Origin: Mucilaginibacter rubeus
GTDB lineage: Bacteria > Bacteroidota > Bacteroidia > Sphingobacteriales > Sphingobacteriaceae
Assembly (NCBI RefSeq): GCF_014643835.1
Contig: NZ_BMKD01000003.1
Location: forward strand, 784,458 to 848,457
Length of the DNA: 64,000 nucleotides
Reading direction: 5' to 3'
The position numbers and the translations under genes were made by a program. The notes beneath the pieces were generated by a model that was given only the letters and a program-made list of their open reading frames with translations, searched no databases and was not told the origin of the DNA. Shown here piece after piece: positions 18,964 through 27,915 of the stretch (positions are counted from its first letter, which is position 1; each line of letters starts with the position of its first letter).

Positions 18964-20278
18964 TGACGAAGTTAAGCTGAGCGAACTGATGGCCCGGATC
19001 CTGGTGCTGGAAGGTTATCACGTAATTCAGGCACCAAATGCCAAAGCTGGTCTGCGGATCATTGAGCGCGAGGATGTGAGGGTGGTGCTGAGCGATGTGA
19101 AACTGCCCGATGCCAATGGCGTTGAACTGGTGCAGCGCATCAAACAAATAAAGCCCTACATCGAAATCATCAACCTAACGGCCTTTGGTACCATCAGCGA
19201 CGGGGTGCTGGCTATTAAAAACGGAGCCTTTGATTATATAACCAAAGGCGATGATAACGATAGGATCATTCCGCTGGTAAGTAAAGCGCTTGATAAAGCC
19301 AACCTGCAATATCACATTAACGAGCTGCAAAATGAGGTTGAAGCCCAACATGGTTTCCCTATAGTGTTAGGGCAATCGCCGGCGATACTGGAGGCGGTTG
19401 AACTGGCAAAAAAAGTAGCCTGCACTGATGCCACCGTTTTGCTTTTAGGCGAAACCGGCACAGGCAAGGAAGTATTTGCCGAAGCCATCCATTATGAAAG
19501 CCTGCGTAAAGACAAGCCTTTTGTTGCCGTTAACTGCAGTGCTTTTAGCAAAGAGTTATTGGAAAGTGAATTGTTTGGTTACAAGGCCGGGGCATTTACC
19601 GGTGCGCTCAAAGACAAGAAAGGCTTGTTTGAAGAAGCCAATGGTGGTACTATTTTCCTGGATGAACTTGGCGAAATGAGCCATGACCTACAGGCCAAAC
19701 TGTTGCGGGTATTAGAAAACGGTACTTTCATTAAAATAGGCGAAACCCGAACCATTAAAGTGAACGTACGCCTCATTGCAGCCACCAATCGCGATTTGCA
19801 AAAGGAATCGGAAGACGGGCACTTCAGACTCGATCTGTTTTATCGCCTTTCCGGCTTTTCTATAGTACTGCCGCCCCTGCGGGATAGGATAGGTGATATT
19901 GAGGTGCTGGCACGGCACTTTATCAAACTGTATTCGGCCAAAGTGAAGAAAAAGCAGCCTGATGTGGACGAGAACTTTTTTAAACTGCTCAACCAGCATA
20001 AGTGGAACGGCAATATCCGCGAACTTAAAAATGTAATTGAGCGGGTTATCATCCTGATGGACGAACCTATACTCACTCCTAAGCTACTCCCCAACGAATT
20101 TCATAACGGTGGTTATTATGACCTTGTAGCACTTGATTTGGATAGCGTAGAACGCCACCACATCCGCAGGGTCCTGAAATATGTGAAAGGCAATAAATCA
20201 GAAGCTGCAAGGGTGCTTGGAATTGGTTTAGCCACCCTGTACCGTAAAATTGAAGAGTATCATATTATTATGAATTGA
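18938..20278 (+). CDS. NtrC-type sigma-54 response regulator
   Basis: 446 residues. Receiver domain 1-120 (IIDDEVKLSELMARIL, Asp near 53 in LSDVKLP, then FDYITKGDD), AAA+ domain with Walker A GETGTGKE (~171) and intact GAFTGA (~217), and a Fis-type HTH ending in a GIGLATLYRKIEEY recognition helix. The start at 18938 lies 26 nt inside the upstream deacylase gene, which looks like translational coupling. No kinase gene is adjacent, so the phosphodonor is elsewhere. It most likely drives the candidate sigma-54 promoter at 17165 in front of its own operon and possibly the porin that follows. Confidence 0.88.
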   Translation: MKSGILIIDDEVKLSELMARILVLEGYHVIQAPNAKAGLRIIEREDVRVVLSDVKLPDANGVELVQRIKQIKPYIEIINLTAFGTISDGVLAIKNGAFDYITKGDDNDRIIPLVSKALDKANLQYHINELQNEVEAQHGFPIVLGQSPAILEAVELAKKVACTDATVLLLGETGTGKEVFAEAIHYESLRKDKPFVAVNCSAFSKELLESELFGYKAGAFTGALKDKKGLFEEANGGTIFLDELGEMSHDLQAKLLRVLENGTFIKIGETRTIKVNVRLIAATNRDLQKESEDGHFRLDLFYRLSGFSIVLPPLRDRIGDIEVLARHFIKLYSAKVKKKQPDVDENFFKLLNQHKWNGNIRELKNVIERVIILMDEPILTPKLLPNEFHNGGYYDLVALDLDSVERHHIRRVLKYVKGNKSEAARVLGIGLATLYRKIEEYHIIMN

Positions 20279-20293
20279 TTAACAAAGAGAGGA

Positions 20294-20365
20294 TGTCATG
20301 CTGAGTTTATCGAAGCATAGCGGGCAGGCCTCTGCCCACGACCCTTCGACAAGCTCAGGGTGACA
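20294..20365. repeat. REP-like palindromic element, family A
   Basis: TGTCATGCTGAG...CGAAGCAT at the left end is mirrored by CTTCGACAAGCTCAGGGTGACA at the right end, with an inner GGGCAG-GCCT-CTGCCC hairpin. A second copy lies at 49957-50031. This is a well-known type of intergenic palindrome in Sphingobacteria. The rest of the 20279-20641 gap has no gene that I can support. Confidence 0.7.
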
Positions 20366-20641
20366 GGACCCACTAGTTTGATATTACACTTCAGAGACTA
20401 CGAACTCTTATCTAATCACCATGAGAAAACCGCCTTCTCAAAATGAAACAGAACATTCAACTATCCCCAACCAAAATATAAAACAAAAACTAATAAAGAG
20501 CTGATAATCAAATCGGCGAAAAATATTGCAGCCACTTTGGTATAGCAATTGGCAGGCGTGCCATAATTAACGCAGGCAGGAGCAATAAAAACTAAACACT
20601 GCAACCCGCTCCGGCCGCGAACAAATAATCTCATACAAAAA

Positions 20642-22033
20642 ATGAAAAAACTTCTCTTATTTATTGCTTTAGGCCTTACTTTACTTTTAGCCTATGCCCA
20701 GGCAAACGCTGCATCATTACCAGATAGCACCACAGTTAAAGACACCGTAAAAACTAAACCCGAACCATTTGCCTTTGGCGATTTTACCTGGCTTAACGGC
20801 AACGATCGCCGTCACAAAGCCCTGCTCGATACTAAATATTTTACCGGTCGTTTCCTGCTTGATTTTAATTATACCGCTTCAAACAATAACCCTATAGACC
20901 ATACCGTGGTTGGTTCAACTGCACTGGCGCGCGACCATGAGTTTGAAATTTCGACTGTAGCTTTCGGTGGCGATTTTCATTATGATAATGTGCGTGCCAG
21001 CGTACTTACCCAATTTGGTACGCGATCAACTGTAGTGCCCCGTAACGACTTCAGTGTTACCCGCGGACAGTTTGATCTTTCAACAGCTTACCGCTACCTG
21101 AGCGAAGCCAACGCCGGTTACCATTTTAATGTGTTGAACGGTATCAACGTTGATGCAGGTTTGTTCATGTCGTACGTAGGTTTGTTCTCGTACTATAATG
21201 CCGAAAACTGGGCTTACCAGCCATCCTTCACCAGTGATAATACGCCATGGTTTTTTAACGGTGTGCGTGTGCAGATCTTTGTATCGGACAAACTGAAAAT
21301 TGAGCCTTGGCTAATTAACGGCTGGCAATCATACGGTATGTTTAATAGTAGGCCAGGCATTGGTGGTCAGGTTCTTTGGCGCCCTAAAGAATGGCTTCAG
21401 GTGCTAAGTAATAACTATTATGGTGCCGATACCCAGGATAAACCGGGTCGTAAGCGCTTCCATACTGATAACAGCGTGGAGGTACGTTATTACAAAAATA
21501 AAAACACTTTCGTAAACAGTGCGGCCTTCTCTATAACAGGCGACCTTGGCGATGAAAAAGGCGATGGCGTTAACGGTTTCAAATCCGATCCTGTTAAAGG
21601 GCCGGCCCAATACTTTGCCAGCGCCATGTTTTATCACCGTATGGTAATGGCTAACGGCCATTTAGGCTGGACAGTAGGTGGTGGTGTGATGAACAACCCC
21701 GGCCGTTACCTGGTGCTTTACCCAACGGGCGATGCCAACCCCATCCCGGCAGTGGGCACAGGTGCAGTTGGTACACATCCGTTCTCGGCTAATCCCGGCG
21801 ATAAGTTCCATGCTTATGACTATTCAACTACCGTGGATCTGATGCCTAACGATTACCTGACTTTCAGGATGGAAGTGGTACACCGCCATGCCGATGTTCC
21901 TTACTTTGCCGGTCATGGTGGCGTTACATCTCCTGATGGTTATAATACTACACCACTTGGCGGTACTAATTTTGTCCCCGATTTGGTGAATTCTGAAACA
22001 AGATTTATAGCTGCCTTATTGGTGCGTTTTTAA
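20642..22033 (+). CDS. Outer-membrane beta-barrel porin (bbp2/OmpL-like)
   Basis: 463 residues with an N-terminal signal peptide (MKKLLLFIALGLTLLLAYAQANA). The body is alternating amphipathic strands rich in Tyr, Trp, Phe and Asn, and the protein ends with the terminal Phe (AALLVRF) expected of outer-membrane barrels. FGDFTWLNGNDRRHK near the mature N-terminus and the NDYLTFRMEVVHRHADVPYF segment match the putative beta-barrel porin-2 family found in Bacteroidota. It stands alone behind a 363-bp gap and is followed by a terminator. A porin downstream of an amino-acid-linked NtrC gene could import the substrate, but no linkage is shown. Confidence 0.8.
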   Translation: MKKLLLFIALGLTLLLAYAQANAASLPDSTTVKDTVKTKPEPFAFGDFTWLNGNDRRHKALLDTKYFTGRFLLDFNYTASNNNPIDHTVVGSTALARDHEFEISTVAFGGDFHYDNVRASVLTQFGTRSTVVPRNDFSVTRGQFDLSTAYRYLSEANAGYHFNVLNGINVDAGLFMSYVGLFSYYNAENWAYQPSFTSDNTPWFFNGVRVQIFVSDKLKIEPWLINGWQSYGMFNSRPGIGGQVLWRPKEWLQVLSNNYYGADTQDKPGRKRFHTDNSVEVRYYKNKNTFVNSAAFSITGDLGDEKGDGVNGFKSDPVKGPAQYFASAMFYHRMVMANGHLGWTVGGGVMNNPGRYLVLYPTGDANPIPAVGTGAVGTHPFSANPGDKFHAYDYSTTVDLMPNDYLTFRMEVVHRHADVPYFAGHGGVTSPDGYNTTPLGGTNFVPDLVNSETRFIAALLVRF

Positions 22034-22123
22034 GCGCAAAGAGGCGTGTAACATAAACGTACTTTAAAACCGCGATAACTTATCCCGTTTGGATTGCAGG
22101 GCTAGGTTTAGTAAAGGTTGGAG

Positions 22124-22149
22124 GCCGGGTTTTGCCGCCCGGCTTTTTT
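22124..22149 (+). terminator. Porin terminator
   Basis: GCCGGG (22124-22129) pairs with CCCGGC (22138-22143), followed by six T residues. It lies 90 nt after the porin stop. Confidence 0.7.
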
Positions 22150-22183
22150 ATGCCCTTAATTTTAAGATTAAATAGTAAACAAA

Positions 22184-22786
22184 ATGAAAAATTCAATTAA
22201 AATGATCATCATCACAATGATGATAAGTATACAGGCGAACCGACTTGTGGCACAAAACACAAATGCAAACGCAGGTATTTATTTAACTGTACAGGATTAC
22301 AAAGCCGGCAGGCTAAGCTATGTGCCCGAAGCTGGTGAAAAACTAAAAATCAATGATTTTTTTGGAGGAAAGCACATCAGCGTTAAAGCCGGAAGTAAAA
22401 AGATCAGTCTGTTAAAGGGCAATGTTTTTGGCTACCGCGACGGAGGTAAAAATTACAGGTTTTATCAAAATGAAGCATATGAGATACTTGATACAGCCGG
22501 TTTTCCGCTTTATACACATGCACAAATAATACCGCAAGGAAAAGGCTATGCCCGCTACGAAAAGTATTTCTTCAGTGCCGCTATAGCAACGCCTGTTTTA
22601 AACTTAACTGTAGCAAATGTGTACAAGAGTTTCCCTGACCAAAATGATTTCAGGTATAGCATCCGCAATTACTTTCACGGCGATGCTGATCTGATGGCTT
22701 ATGACAGTGTTAACCGGGAGTACCAGATCAAGTGCCTGTATTTTGAACATCAGCATGCAAAAGGTATTCAGCATGCATCCCTATAA
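22184..22786 (+). CDS. Secreted protein of unknown function
   Basis: 200 residues with a signal peptide (MKNSIKMIIITMMISIQANRLVAQ). The mature part is rich in Tyr, Lys and Gly (YLTVQDYKAGRLSYVPEAG, GYRDGGKNYRFYQNEAYEI) with no catalytic motif I can name. The pattern of a short lead sequence, a KAGKxSY segment and a G-Y-R-D-G-x-x-Y-R-F motif occurs in other Bacteroidota secreted proteins, but I cannot assign a function. Probably periplasmic or cell-surface. It converges with the Cys/Met enzyme gene, and a shared hairpin separates them. Confidence 0.7.
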   Translation: MKNSIKMIIITMMISIQANRLVAQNTNANAGIYLTVQDYKAGRLSYVPEAGEKLKINDFFGGKHISVKAGSKKISLLKGNVFGYRDGGKNYRFYQNEAYEILDTAGFPLYTHAQIIPQGKGYARYEKYFFSAAIATPVLNLTVANVYKSFPDQNDFRYSIRNYFHGDADLMAYDSVNREYQIKCLYFEHQHAKGIQHASL

Positions 22787-22821
22787 AATAATTAAAATTG
22801 ATTTCAAAAACCAAACAGTAA

Positions 22822-22840
22822 TCCCGGCGCGGAGCCGGGA
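22822..22840. terminator. Bidirectional terminator hairpin
   Basis: TCCCGGC-GCGGA-GCCGGGA, a 7-bp perfect stem between two convergent genes. A near-identical hairpin occurs at 34001-34018 (TCCCGGC-GCAGA-GCCGGG), so the element is repeated in this genome. Confidence 0.55.
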
Positions 22841-22844
22841 CTAT

Positions 22845-24002
22845 TTACTTTTCTAAAGCCTGTTTAATATCCGCCATCAAATAATGTGGATCTTCCAAAC
22901 CAATATACATCCGGATTAATTGATGATGGTCGTTATCGGCCGAATACTCATCCTCACTAAAAGAAGCGATGGCCGGCACAACAAGGCTTTCATGGCCTCC
23001 CCACGACACAGCAAGTAAAATATGTTGCAGGCTGTTACAAAACTTTTCAATTTTACTAAATGAACTGTGCTTTAATACGAGGCTAAATAAACCTCCGCAG
23101 CCCTGCATTTGTTGGCTAACCAAATCGGCCTGATTGAATTTGGGACTAAAAGGCCAGATCACATCCTGTACAGCCGGATGAGAGACAAGCCATTCTGTAA
23201 TGATCCGGGTACTTTCAAAGCTGCGCTGCAGCCGCAGCGGGAGCGTTCTTAATCCCCGCAAAAGCAGCCATGCCGAGTGGGGCGACAGCGCCGGACCGGT
23301 ATTCATGAACTCGTGCTCAAAGATTTTTTTAAGCATAGCCTTGCTGCCGGTAAGCACACCTGCCACAACATCCGAATGGCCGCCGATATATTTTGTTGCT
23401 GATTGCGCCACAAGATCAACCCCCATTGATATGGGCTGCTGATAAAGGGGACTACAGTAGCTGTTATCAATCATGGTTGTGATGCCCCTTGATTTGGCAA
23501 AGCCGGTCACTTTTCTGATGTCCTGTAAGGCATAACAAAATGTATTAGGGCTTTCGAGGTAAATTAAGCGGGTTTGCGGAGTTGCAGCTTGTTCAAAATT
23601 TTCAAAAACTGTTCCGTCAATAAATGTGGTTGTAATGCCAAATTTGGGTAAAAAGTCTTTAAATAATTTAATTGTCCAACTGTACAGGTTATCGACGGCA
23701 ATAATATGATCACCGGATTTTAACAGCGATAAAATGGGGACACTTATAGCACTGATACCGCTGCTGAACAGCAGGGCGTCTTCCGCGCCATCTAACGCGG
23801 CAAGTTTTTTCCTGAGTATAGTGAGTGTGGGATTTTGTCCCCTTGAGTACAGGCTGCTTTCAAATTCATCATTCATTGCCCCCCTAAGTGCTGCAACGTC
23901 TTTAAAACAGAAATTGCTTGATTGCATAATTGGCGGCGAAACGGCGTTAAAGTAGTTCTCTCTTTCCTCCCCAAGCTCATTTAAAATAAATGACAAATCC
24001 AT
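22845..24002 (-). CDS. Cys/Met metabolism PLP-dependent enzyme (cystathionine gamma-synthase/lyase family)
   Basis: 385 residues. The PLP-lysine motif SATKYIGGHSD (~195-205), the upstream Asp (DNSYCSPLY) that contacts the pyridine nitrogen, and LLFSSGISAISVPIL place it in the trans-sulfuration family (MetB, MetC, MGL). The family interconverts cystathionine, homocysteine, cysteine and methionine or eliminates thiols. The exact reaction cannot be fixed by eye. It is the second gene of a two-gene operon, with its start codon 2 nt after the permease stop. That suggests it acts on an imported amino acid. Confidence 0.85.
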   Translation of the reverse strand: MDLSFILNELGEERENYFNAVSPPIMQSSNFCFKDVAALRGAMNDEFESSLYSRGQNPTLTILRKKLAALDGAEDALLFSSGISAISVPILSLLKSGDHIIAVDNLYSWTIKLFKDFLPKFGITTTFIDGTVFENFEQAATPQTRLIYLESPNTFCYALQDIRKVTGFAKSRGITTMIDNSYCSPLYQQPISMGVDLVAQSATKYIGGHSDVVAGVLTGSKAMLKKIFEHEFMNTGPALSPHSAWLLLRGLRTLPLRLQRSFESTRIITEWLVSHPAVQDVIWPFSPKFNQADLVSQQMQGCGGLFSLVLKHSSFSKIEKFCNSLQHILLAVSWGGHESLVVPAIASFSEDEYSADNDHHQLIRMYIGLEDPHYLMADIKQALEK

Positions 24003-24004
24003 AA

Positions 24005-25333
24005 TTAAAGTATAGTGTTAGGTTTTTGGCTTCGTTTTGTGATATAGTAGATAATAAGGCCGGCAATAAAAGCACAGATGCATATTAAAGCAGCCTGTGG
24101 GTTTTCAATAAAAATGCTGATAGTGACAAACCAATAGGTTGTAATAAATATGATAGGTATAACAGGGTACCATTTCATGATATAGATGCCTGTATTATTG
24201 AGATGTTTGGTTTTGCGCCGTAAAATGAAGATCGTTATAGCTGCAGTTGAAAGGCCAATGGTGTCAAAAAACATTACATAATTTAATATGTTTTGAAACG
24301 AATTGGCAAAAAACAGGATAATGAGCACCGCACCAACAAAAAAGCTCAATCCAAACTCCTGTACCTGGGTTTGGCTGTTTACACGTTTAAAGCGGGCTGG
24401 TAATATACCATCTTCGGCCATAGCGTAATAAACACGCGGGTTGGCCATAATATTAACGTTAACGAAAGCCAGTACCGAAACAAACATAAGCAGCGATACT
24501 ATTTTATATCCCGCAGCACCAAACAAAACCCCTGCAAGGGTTGCCGCTAACGTAGTTTTATGCTGTAGCCCGCTGATACCTAAAACCGAATAATAGGCAA
24601 AGTTGATAAGCATGTATAATGATATCACGGTAGCTATTCCAAAAAATATAGCCTTGGGGATATTGATCTTCGGGTTTATAATATCGCCTCCAAAATTTAT
24701 AGTTTGCTGATAACCGCCATAGGTAAAAAATACAGCTACCAAACTTATTCCGAACGCGCTTATATTGTTATTATTATGATATGCGATAACTTCTTTGGTA
24801 GCATTGATGTTACCTTTAAATACTGCCGCACACAAAATCAGGATCATGCCTATTTTAAAAAGCGTAAGTACGTTTTGAGTACGGGCACTCATTTTAATGC
24901 CCAGGTAGTTGATAATATATAAAACAACCACGGAAGTGATGGTCATGATTTTGATGCCCGCATCGTTTTGCAGGCTTTGTGGCATAATAATGGGGTTAAT
25001 GTATTCCGCGCCTATCAATGCTACGGCAGCTACCGAAGCAGCGTTGCTGATCACCAGCACCCAGTTAATCATAAAAGCAAAAGCAGGGTGGAAGCAATAT
25101 GAAAACACTTTGTAGAAACCGCCTGTGGTAGGGTAGCGGGCACCAATTTCGGCAAAGGTGAGCGCCCCGCACAGGCTTACTGCTCCCCCAAGCAGCCAGG
25201 CTCCGAAATACAAAAGAGGTGTGCTTGAGTTTTTTGCCACTTCTGCCGGTGCTGCAAAAATGCCCATGCCTATTACGAGGCTCACAACAATCATTGAAAG
25301 ATCAAAGCGGTTGAGTTTCGGCGTTATACTCAT
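24005..25333 (-). CDS. APC-superfamily amino-acid permease
   Basis: 442 residues with about 12 hydrophobic helices. The N-terminal VSLVIGMGIFAAPAEVAKN matches the G-x-G-I-F signature of helix 1 in amino acid-polyamine-organocation transporters, and GALTFAEIGARYPTTGGFY in helix 2 is also diagnostic. It is inner-membrane and proton- or exchange-coupled by family analogy. Its partner downstream, a Cys/Met PLP enzyme, makes a sulfur amino acid or homoserine-derived substrate plausible. Confidence 0.88.
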   Translation of the reverse strand: MSITPKLNRFDLSMIVVSLVIGMGIFAAPAEVAKNSSTPLLYFGAWLLGGAVSLCGALTFAEIGARYPTTGGFYKVFSYCFHPAFAFMINWVLVISNAASVAAVALIGAEYINPIIMPQSLQNDAGIKIMTITSVVVLYIINYLGIKMSARTQNVLTLFKIGMILILCAAVFKGNINATKEVIAYHNNNNISAFGISLVAVFFTYGGYQQTINFGGDIINPKINIPKAIFFGIATVISLYMLINFAYYSVLGISGLQHKTTLAATLAGVLFGAAGYKIVSLLMFVSVLAFVNVNIMANPRVYYAMAEDGILPARFKRVNSQTQVQEFGLSFFVGAVLIILFFANSFQNILNYVMFFDTIGLSTAAITIFILRRKTKHLNNTGIYIMKWYPVIPIIFITTYWFVTISIFIENPQAALICICAFIAGLIIYYITKRSQKPNTIL

Positions 25334-25729
25334 GAAGTTTTAAAATACCAATTAATCAGGGAAAACACAAAATCTAAATTTAGCATTAATTTGTCAGCAA
25401 TTGATACGATGAAAGCTTTTATACACAGGTCTTCTATTTTGATTTTTAATGATCTTAATGAAAGTTTATAACTGTTTTGCAATAAATTGTTGTTGAAAAG
25501 GTCGAAAATGCAAGCCATACGCTATATTTACCAGTCCGGTTTTAAATGTTTATATTACAAGGTTAAAATATTGGCAATTAGCAAAATTAACTTGCCGGGT
25601 TTGATTGAAAAAAAGCAAAAAGTTAAATTTTAACAGATATCTGTTTGACTAATTACCGGTTTAACATGAAAATTGATAACACTTTAAGATGTCGGGCATA
25701 CTAAACCTTAAACCTGAATTTAAAAAACG
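25334..25729. other. Divergent intergenic region between permease and lacI
   Basis: 396 bp, AT-rich. It must hold the promoters of both divergent operons. The TAAAACGTTTTA operator found downstream of lacI is not present here, so autoregulation by that site is not supported. No gene seen. Confidence 0.5.
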
Positions 25730-26761
25730 ATGATGAAAAAAAAGATATCCATTAAGGATATAGCCAAACTTACCGATACGTCAATAACTACTGTTTCATT
25801 TGTTTTAAATGGAAAGGGCCGTATCAGCAAAGAGATCAGTAAAAAGATATTGGATGTGGCCAAAAAAAATGGTTATGAACCTAATCGTATGGCGGTTGGT
25901 TTGCGTACGGGTGTTTCAAAAGTTATCGGGCTGATAGTGGAGAGCATTGGCGGGCCGTTTTTTGGAGAGATGGCAAAGGTTATTGAAGAGGAGGCTGAAA
26001 AAGACGGCTATCGTATTATTTATTGCAGCACCAACAATAACTTGCAAAAAGGTAAGGATATGATCAGGATGCTAAGCCAGCAACTGGTTGATGGTTATAT
26101 TATTACCCCGATGAAAGGGCTGGAAAAAGATATCCAGAACCTGGTTGATAATGAAAAACCTGTAGTGCTTATTGACGGATATTTCCCCGGGACAAGCATC
26201 CCTCATGTGCTGGTTGATAATTATACAAGCGCCTACAACGCGGTTGATTGTTTTGTACGATCGGGATATAAAAATATCGGGATGGTGACTGCCGACCTCG
26301 GGCTGATCCAGCTAAACGACCGGAGCCTGGGCTACAAAGCTGCTTTAAAAGATAATAACCTGAAAGAGAGCAGTAAGATGGTTTTAAAGGTTCCCTTTGA
26401 TATGGACAAGAATGACGGGGTTGAGGCTGTTAAAGCATTTATTGAAAAGCAAAAACAAATGGATGCTGTTTTCTTTACCACCAATTATTTGGGTACCATG
26501 GGTTTGCAGGCCATCAAAGATCTTAAGCTTAGTATCCCCGATGATTTGGCCGTGATAAGTTTTGATGATAATGAAGTGTTTAGCTTATACCCACCGGGTA
26601 TCACTACCATACAACAACCTACTTACGATATTGCAAAATCGGCAATTGATATTTTAATGGCGCAGATCAACACCCATAAACTTGATGCTTCAAAAATTGA
26701 TCTGAAAATCCCGTCGAAACTGATTGAGCGGGGATCGACCCTGTCGAAGGCTACGGCGTGA
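25730..26761 (+). CDS. LacI-family transcriptional regulator
   Basis: 343 residues. The N-terminal HTH (ISIKDIAKLTDTSITTVSFVLNG) and hinge (KVIGLIVESIGGPFF) are classic LacI/GalR. The periplasmic-binding-like sugar domain follows, with DGYIITPMKG, VVLIDGYFPG and the closing GITTIQQPTYDIAKSAIDIL. Two ATGs lie in tandem (25730, 25733). A 12-bp palindrome TAAAACGTTTTA stands 47 nt after its stop and again in front of the next gene (inside GATAAAACGTTTTATC), which is the expected operator type for this family. The target operon is therefore probably the downstream basic secretory protease and perhaps GH92. The last codons read into a sequence like half of REP family A. Confidence 0.9.
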   Translation: MMKKKISIKDIAKLTDTSITTVSFVLNGKGRISKEISKKILDVAKKNGYEPNRMAVGLRTGVSKVIGLIVESIGGPFFGEMAKVIEEEAEKDGYRIIYCSTNNNLQKGKDMIRMLSQQLVDGYIITPMKGLEKDIQNLVDNEKPVVLIDGYFPGTSIPHVLVDNYTSAYNAVDCFVRSGYKNIGMVTADLGLIQLNDRSLGYKAALKDNNLKESSKMVLKVPFDMDKNDGVEAVKAFIEKQKQMDAVFFTTNYLGTMGLQAIKDLKLSIPDDLAVISFDDNEVFSLYPPGITTIQQPTYDIAKSAIDILMAQINTHKLDASKIDLKIPSKLIERGSTLSKATA

Positions 26762-26807
26762 CAATAGTTTACTATTTGGGTACACGAATATCCTCAAAAT
26801 CATTTGG

Positions 26808-26819
26808 TAAAACGTTTTA
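26808..26819. promoter_or_regulatory. LacI-type operator copy 1
   Basis: TAAAACGTTTTA is a perfect 12-bp palindrome with the central CG pair typical of LacI/GalR operators. It lies 47 nt beyond the lacI stop codon. Confidence 0.6.
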
Positions 26820-26945
26820 TTTAATTAGCTTTGAACACTGATGCTGCTCACCTGGTTAGTTAGAACCGGTTGGGGTAGTAGGGGGCTAACTCCACAATAG
26901 TTCAACTGCTTCATAGTTCTTTTTTGATAATATTGTTTAATTAAA

Positions 26946-26983
26946 AAACGCCTGTTGTTTGAAGAGCAACAGGCGTTTGTTTT
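26946..26983. terminator. Strong terminator hairpin between lacI and the BSP gene
   Basis: AAACGCCTGTTG (26946-26957) pairs perfectly with CAACAGGCGTTT (26967-26978) around a 9-nt loop, with A and T runs on both sides, so it can work in both directions. Confidence 0.75.
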
Positions 26984-27036
26984 TGAACAAATTGAAAGGA
27001 AACTATTAATAATATTACAGAGGATTATGTTTTAAT

Positions 27037-27052
27037 GATAAAACGTTTTATC
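27037..27052. promoter_or_regulatory. LacI-type operator copy 2
   Basis: GATAAAACGTTTTATC is a perfect 16-bp palindrome sharing its 12-bp core with the site at 26808. It sits 48-64 nt before the start of the secretory protease gene, a position suited to control of that promoter. Confidence 0.65.
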
Positions 27053-27100
27053 TATATTTGGCTGGTTTATCATTATCAATCGCAAAAACCAAAACTATTC

Positions 27101-27772
27101 ATGAAAAAAATATTTATTTTCTCACTATTCTTAATTTCGGGCTTGTTCATGGGTTTGAATGCCAATGCACAGGAAGTTTTTAAACAAAAAGGCTACCAGG
27201 TAACTTTTATCAGTAAGGATGCTGCATTTAGCACAGATTTGAAAGACAGGCTGATCAAAACCTTTTTTGAAGTGTATCCAAAGCTTGCCAAGGAGTACAA
27301 CAAAAAAACATCTAAAAAAGTAACGTTTGTTATCGATACCGCTTATGACGGCGTGGCTGCTACCGGAAATGACACCGTAGTATTCAGCGCGAAGTATATG
27401 ACCAAACATCCCGGCGATATTGACGTGGTTACCCACGAAGTAATGCATATTGTGCAGGCTTATGGCAACAGCGACGGCCCCGGCTGGTTAACCGAGGGGA
27501 TTGCCGATTATGCCCGTTTTAAATTTGGTGTTGACAACGCCGGGGCCAAATGGGCATTACCCGCATTTAAATCGACCCAAAATTATGATAATGCTTACCG
27601 TGTAACTGCACGTTTTTTGCTTTGGGCGGAAAAAAACGCAAAGCCCGATCTGGTAAAAATACTTGATAAGCAACTGCGTGAACATACTTTCACCAACGAC
27701 AGCTGGAAAAGCCTTACCGGTAAAACAGTGGATGAGTTGTGGGCCGCTTACGCTTCAAATCCCGCGGTTTAA
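27101..27772 (+). CDS. Secreted basic secretory protein (BSP) family metallopeptidase
   Basis: 223 residues from the ATG at 27101, which opens directly into a signal peptide (MKKIFIFSLFLISGLFMGLNANA). An upstream ATG at 27035 would place the operator palindrome inside the coding sequence, so I reject it. The zinc motif HEVMHIVQAYG (~111) is followed by GPGWLTEGIADYARFKFG, the signature of the plant-type basic secretory protein family (PF04450), which are putative peptidases. The family's conserved Tyr/Trp residues follow. It lies between a LacI regulator and GH92, so it may work on glycoproteins, liberating mannosylated peptides; that is inference. Confidence 0.82.
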   Translation: MKKIFIFSLFLISGLFMGLNANAQEVFKQKGYQVTFISKDAAFSTDLKDRLIKTFFEVYPKLAKEYNKKTSKKVTFVIDTAYDGVAATGNDTVVFSAKYMTKHPGDIDVVTHEVMHIVQAYGNSDGPGWLTEGIADYARFKFGVDNAGAKWALPAFKSTQNYDNAYRVTARFLLWAEKNAKPDLVKILDKQLREHTFTNDSWKSLTGKTVDELWAAYASNPAV

Positions 27773-27776
27773 ACCG

Positions 27777-27800
27777 TTTGTTACAGGTATCTGTAACAAA
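27777..27800. promoter_or_regulatory. 24-bp palindrome after the BSP gene
   Basis: TTTGTTACAG-GTAT-CTGTAACAAA has perfect 10-bp arms. There is no T tract, so it looks more like a protein-binding site or a repeat than a terminator. It lies 116 nt before GH92. Confidence 0.4.
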
Positions 27801-27915
27801 TACCACGTACTCCCATATTTAGCGGGCTGCTTTACATAAATTAGTTGCTTTGTTAAAAAAGAGGTTACAGGCCAGGGGCCGCGACGCAGAATTTCCTTAT
27901 ATATGAGAGGAAACA

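Noticed and set aside
20538-20562. Sigma-54 promoter for the porin gene (TGGTATAGCAATTGG and TGGCAGGCGTGCCA)
   Set aside because: The first has GG instead of GC at -12 and the second is only a small palindrome with wrong spacing.
26726-26768. Half copy of REP family A at the 3' end of lacI
   Set aside because: Similarity is limited to CTGTCGAAG and GTGACA, too short to call; noted only as a possible source of the last codons.
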